Of a stretch of DNA of 64,000 nt, positions 61,201 to 64,000 are shown one piece after another. This DNA is from Pseudohongiella sp. (GTDB lineage Bacteria; Pseudomonadota; Gammaproteobacteria; Pseudomonadales; Pseudohongiellaceae), in NCBI RefSeq assembly GCF_011050365.1, contig NZ_DRFV01000001.1:1-64000 (forward strand), given 5' to 3'. Position numbers and translations under genes: made by a program. Position 1 is the stretch's first letter, and each line of letters begins with the position of its first letter. The notes under the pieces are model-generated. The model did no database searches. It was not told where the DNA came from and saw only the letters and a program-made list of their open reading frames with translations.

Positions 61201-64000
61201 ATGTCGTCGGAAATCTTGGATGCGTACATCCCTGCGACACCGGCCAGTTTGGGACGCCTTGCGATAAGATCAAAGACACTTAGCTTGTCACCCAGCGAAA
61301 ACCGGTTAGCTTCTATGATTTCTATAAGCTCTTCCGCTTGATTTGTTTCGACGGATTCACAGTGGCGGAGCAAGATTTTGGCAAGCCCAATGCCAACATG
61401 TCGCGCAACATTGCCTATTCCGGTTTCGGCCCTCCAATGGACATTGAGCCTCAATGCTGATTTCCAGACATCTAAAAAGGCGGCCAGAACATCACTTGAA
61501 AGTGCAGCTGTGGACAGAAGGGGAGTCTCAAGAGGTTTGACCAACTGAAGGACGCAGGATGCGCCCTTCACAATGTCTTCCTGCTCATGCCTGGAAAACT
61601 GCTTGTGTTTCTTGGGCTTCTGCCCCTTTGGCACCGTGTTCAGGTTTCTCGTCACGATGAGGCTATCAAGGAATGCGCCGAGGTCAGCTTCGGAGGCTAT
61701 TGATTTCGTCTTTCGCCCTGTCTTCACGTTCTCCGGCATAAGATGTTGGAAAGACAAATTTTCGCCGGATGACCAGGCCGTGATGCAAGCCGATAGAACA
61801 GGTATCCACACCCTGTCCATGCCATGACGCTCGCCATAGCCGTAGCTCGATGGCCTGCGATGGCGATATAATCCGAGTAGTCTCTTCGCTGACTGCCTTG
61901 AATTCACGAGGAGAGAGCCCATCGCGGCCTCTGCGATAGTACTCTGCAGTTCCATCTCGTAGTCGGGGGAGTTTTTTTCCGGCATCCTCTTTTTATATCG
62001 CTGCGAGAGCGAGCTTGTTGCTCGCGAAACAGTCCTGAGTTGGTTTCTTGAGAGGCCATACCCCTTGGACAGCAGGCCAATTTGCAGGGTAAGAGACAGG
62101 CACCTTTTCGACGCTGCGAACTTGGTTAAGGTCTGCAGAGCTTCACTTCCGTTCGCGGCTTCGTGATGTGCGCAAAGAGTAATCAGCTCTTCCACGACTG
62201 AGAGCGCAAACTTGAAACGCCACAGCTGGATATTGCGATTAAATGACGAAAACGTATTCTTCAAAACGCCCAAGAACATTACGGCAGCGATATCGGCTGC
62301 CTCTGGCCCGGAGCGCTCGATCCGTTTGGACTTGTCATCCGTGTGGAGATACCAATTGATCCAGCCAATCGCCCTGTTTTGATGAATGCGCGCTTCGTCC
62401 AGTTCATCAGAAAAACAATAGGCGACGGTGAGCCGCGCATCACGTGCCCCACGCCAACCGGATCGATCATTGAATAAGCGGCGGGAAGCATCCGTGCCTC
62501 CAAGGATCGTCGCCAGCGCCGGAGATCGACGAATGAACTGGTCGCCCCTCGCATTAGCCGACGCCACCTGCGAGAGTTTCATCGACAGACTTAGAGTCCG
62601 GTTTAGATCTTGTTCGCGTGTTGCAAGAGAGAATGCTGCATAGAGCCGTGCGAGCTTCAGCTTGCGACGTTCATAGTCGGATTCGATTTCAGTTGGAAAA
62701 TCATCTGAACCAGCAAGCTGATAAGCCCTGTTGCTGTCTCCGGTGACTACAAGTAAATGGGGCAATGCTTCGGCGGCGTAGATAGAGTCTTTCTGATGCG
62801 CTTGGAGCCTCTGCGCAATGGATTGCTGCGAAGAAACCTCGCTTGCGTAGCGATCCTTGATGTAGGTCTCGGTGGGTTCGTCGCGAAAAATCGCACCATG
62901 CTTGACCAGTTCAAGCATTGGCGCAAGATCGGATGCGGCACTATTGACCTGCGAGTCTGACCAGCCTAACGTCTTGGCTAGTTCGGGCAACGGAATGGGC
63001 GGCGGAAGAAGAGATAGAGCGGCAAAAAATTCAAGAATTTCAGTCTCACTCCAACCGACCGTATGTAGGTACCGGAATATTCTTTCGCATTTTCCAGCGA
63101 TCAGGTCTTCAACAGAAATTTCGGTCTGCGGCGCATTCCCGGACACATTCGTGTCCCAGCTTTCCACGAGGTACTCGAGGACACGGGCATTGCCCTGCGA
63201 ACGAGCAAGTGCCGTTGAGAATTCGACATCCGTGATATCATTGCGCCGTGTCTCAAGAAACTTCCGCGTTTCTTCCTCAGTGAACGGTTCAAGCTTAATG
63301 CGCTTTGTATAGCTGTTTCCTATTACGCTATCGATCCTATGGGGGCGCGCAGTGAGCAAGAGCCTTACACCGTCGATAGGCTCCGCACTGAGCGATGCAA
63401 GCAAGAGCCTTGGAAAGGCATCTTCATTGCGCGCATCGGCTTCCAATTGCGCATTGTCTGCCGCGTCCAAAACAATCAGTATGCCTTGCATGACGGACTG
63501 ATTTTGGACGGTCCCGCTAGCCTGCTTGAGACGCTTGCGGGCAACGCTGATCAAGCCATATTGATCGCTGTCAGTCGGAAGAAGTGGGTCGCAGAGTCCG
63601 CGTGTCGCCAGTTCATTGATGATCTGCAGTAGCCCAATTTTCGGCATGTGACGTGCCTGGGCCTCGGAGCGATATGCACCGCCACCGAAGCAATCGAAGA
63701 CGACGACCTCGAATGAATCGGTCAGATGTTTGGCTAGGCTTTGGATGAACACGGTCTTCCCGACGCCGCCGTCGGCATAAAGAAAAACAGGTAGATTGCT
63801 CGCTTCGATTTCGTTTCGGACTTCGTGCAGGGCCGAACGCTCAACGACTTCACCAACATCTACGAAACGCGTATCCGCTGGAAATAACTGATCCTCATCA
63901 CACTCTAGTGCATCCAGAACATCTTCACGCCTGATAGAATTATTGCTCTGACCCTCAATTTGCGCCTTCTCGCGGACAAGCTCCACCAACGCGTATAGTC
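58218..64000 (-). CDS. Giant STAND-type NTPase, N-terminus beyond window
   Basis: At least 1,926 codons are visible and the frame is still open at the right edge; a TTG at 63989 is not a convincing start, so N-terminal effector sequence is probably missing. Numbering from 63989, a P-loop NTPase of the NACHT/STAND type occupies about 65-330, with Walker A ADGGVGKT at 72-79, Walker B ILIVLDAADN at 170-179, and a sensor TARPHR at 213-218. The remaining 1,500 residues are largely helical, repeat-like, followed by a distinct C-terminal domain. This design matches antiviral STAND (Avs-like) proteins, in which the long C-terminal part senses a phage protein and an N-terminal effector acts. Confidence 0.8.
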   Translation of the reverse strand, partial: LYALVELVREKAQIEGQSNNSIRREDVLDALECDEDQLFPADTRFVDVGEVVERSALHEVRNEIEASNLPVFLYADGGVGKTVFIQSLAKHLTDSFEVVVFDCFGGGAYRSEAQARHMPKIGLLQIINELATRGLCDPLLPTDSDQYGLISVARKRLKQASGTVQNQSVMQGILIVLDAADNAQLEADARNEDAFPRLLLASLSAEPIDGVRLLLTARPHRIDSVIGNSYTKRIKLEPFTEEETRKFLETRRNDITDVEFSTALARSQGNARVLEYLVESWDTNVSGNAPQTEISVEDLIAGKCERIFRYLHTVGWSETEILEFFAALSLLPPPIPLPELAKTLGWSDSQVNSAASDLAPMLELVKHGAIFRDEPTETYIKDRYASEVSSQQSIAQRLQAHQKDSIYAAEALPHLLVVTGDSNRAYQLAGSDDFPTEIESDYERRKLKLARLYAAFSLATREQDLNRTLSLSMKLSQVASANARGDQFIRRSPALATILGGTDASRRLFNDRSGWRGARDARLTVAYCFSDELDEARIHQNRAIGWINWYLHTDDKSKRIERSGPEAADIAAVMFLGVLKNTFSSFNRNIQLWRFKFALSVVEELITLCAHHEAANGSEALQTLTKFAASKRCLSLTLQIGLLSKGYGLSRNQLRTVSRATSSLSQRYKKRMPEKNSPDYEMELQSTIAEAAMGSLLVNSRQSAKRLLGLYRHRRPSSYGYGERHGMDRVWIPVLSACITAWSSGENLSFQHLMPENVKTGRKTKSIASEADLGAFLDSLIVTRNLNTVPKGQKPKKHKQFSRHEQEDIVKGASCVLQLVKPLETPLLSTAALSSDVLAAFLDVWKSALRLNVHWRAETGIGNVARHVGIGLAKILLRHCESVETNQAEELIEIIEANRFSLGDKLSVFDLIARRPKLAGVAGMYASKISDDILKDDYIEQRGEAYRDLSESLITMSIGEAQAYYARGLAQLDKMGGNDPDLIYSVLHYAAEQPGGFVKPELSHRLMNLCETIFKHEPSKFGWTLFGRAAAASVGFPAIYKLIRWDDQDVVDYSYGLPQLACYLAKAGHLDVRRAAVLLTICEDHGWHEWQVGKGLHDLLSTADSKDRAAIFSLVTGKLDQEHSFGGWEGLWESLMGCVVEFEEVNEAGLLGHLQTQHEAARLRREIENAKNNYNVSSAVYSIQANSNKQDEQARYEALAAIVAKCVPISASSLDEAIQEIQASAGLPFDNTGRLLEELRKACRYNERVNFLEALCESTELEFDRALDLIIECVKAWRNSSAHIANSVANLIKRFFALRGSELFEQRYSGISRQIHRLSELCGDPKFVLQTVLETVAKERLELGGDEWLQLATSLSCQTDPSNALKAFEDLLSSSAAKLGDEIGEGVYCAAFDGKSDEGCVIADIIWHLLGDSDAFVRWSAARSLKGMLDVGLTEDVGHLLDRFDTDENQSLASDEHRFSFLNAQQWLLMGLARAALHHGEKLKCLKARIEALANRPDLHVLNKLHLARCLKYIEGGKSMSAGLAKLWAEVQTPPHGIVKRDGRPNNKDRQLEFGFDHDFDNHKVSNLAQLFWISNNEAWDLIAGEVIKRWPGASGISDFPGGVRYRGDKRFETYAEHILRHARLFAATTLLKTLPVARHSYDSTGLNPWQEFLEGEDVSFEDGSWLSDHKDRVPAVAHEYLLGERKGNQETLLDKEALFAKVGFPEGPEDHYLPLHGYWTSPDGVHVSLDSALIMERGAVGQCGNFAKAPDQDLWLPRFESDGRVDRYADKRPFNPLIWVPEKYPIGIDEHDEWATRGAIARPKLGRGLNKLLGLTPDWDERHWRDNNGKLVLKSDVWGEWRPDADARGSRYQDEGAILWVEIGWLGEVLKSCKRSVIFKLGLSKYKSSRSYDESSGVRELYVGLKRNNESARFWFAKKASETTY

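Noticed and set aside
47154-64000. Prophage or insertion sequence carrying the island
   Set aside because: No integrase, transposase, phage structural gene, tRNA or terminal inverted repeat was found within the visible part.

Overview
The window looks like the chromosome of a free-living, probably marine gammaproteobacterium. It is GC-rich over most of its length. It encodes a monomeric NADP-isocitrate dehydrogenase, bacterioferritin with Bfd, a TldD/TldE pair, and many Sec-exported proteins and lipoproteins. Taxonomy is inferred from gene content only; there is no rRNA or tRNA gene to anchor it.

Left and middle (1-47.2 kb) form an ordinary chromosomal backbone of small operons and single genes. 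Iron storage (bfd, bfr) comes first. A dense set of exported hydrolases follows: three epoxide-hydrolase-like alpha/beta hydrolases, an SdsA1-type alkylsulfatase, a penicillin-acylase-family lipoprotein, a paraoxonase-like protein, M20, M24 and S9 peptidase-family proteins, and a copper monooxygenase fused to redoxin-like and cytochrome c-like parts. Between them lie a MarR/OhrR regulator with nearby palindromic operators, a NosR-like flavo/iron-sulfur membrane protein, a 2OG-oxygenase / TPP-enzyme / ATP-grasp run, a rhodanese-YeeE/YedE pair that suggests thiosulfate uptake, and two toxin-antitoxin-like pairs (DUF4258-like/DUF2283 and HigB/HigA-like).

Right part (47.2-64 kb) is accessory. An FG-GAP repeat protein is bracketed by two 3' remnants of a YchJ-like gene. 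Then comes a compact island of DNA-processing genes: (a) MazG-like pyrophosphohydrolase + GIY-YIG/DUF2075-helicase/LexA-like autoprotease fusion; (b) Nudix hydrolase + phospholipase D-helicase-DUF3427 protein; (c) HIT-family protein + HNH endonuclease. In each pair a small nucleotide-acting enzyme precedes, and overlaps by 4 bp (ATGA or GTGA), a large nuclease or helicase. The window ends inside a giant STAND-type NTPase gene (more than 1,900 codons). This layout is typical of an anti-phage defence island and is the most promising part of the window. The S24-type self-cleavage site in the GIY-YIG helicase and the threefold repetition of the nucleotide-enzyme/nuclease pairing are the strongest candidates for undescribed biology.

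Several small genes are easy to miss and are included: a 57-residue DUF6435-like gene at 37468-37641, a GTG-started DUF2256 zinc-ribbon gene at 21521-21703, and the truncated gene at the left edge.
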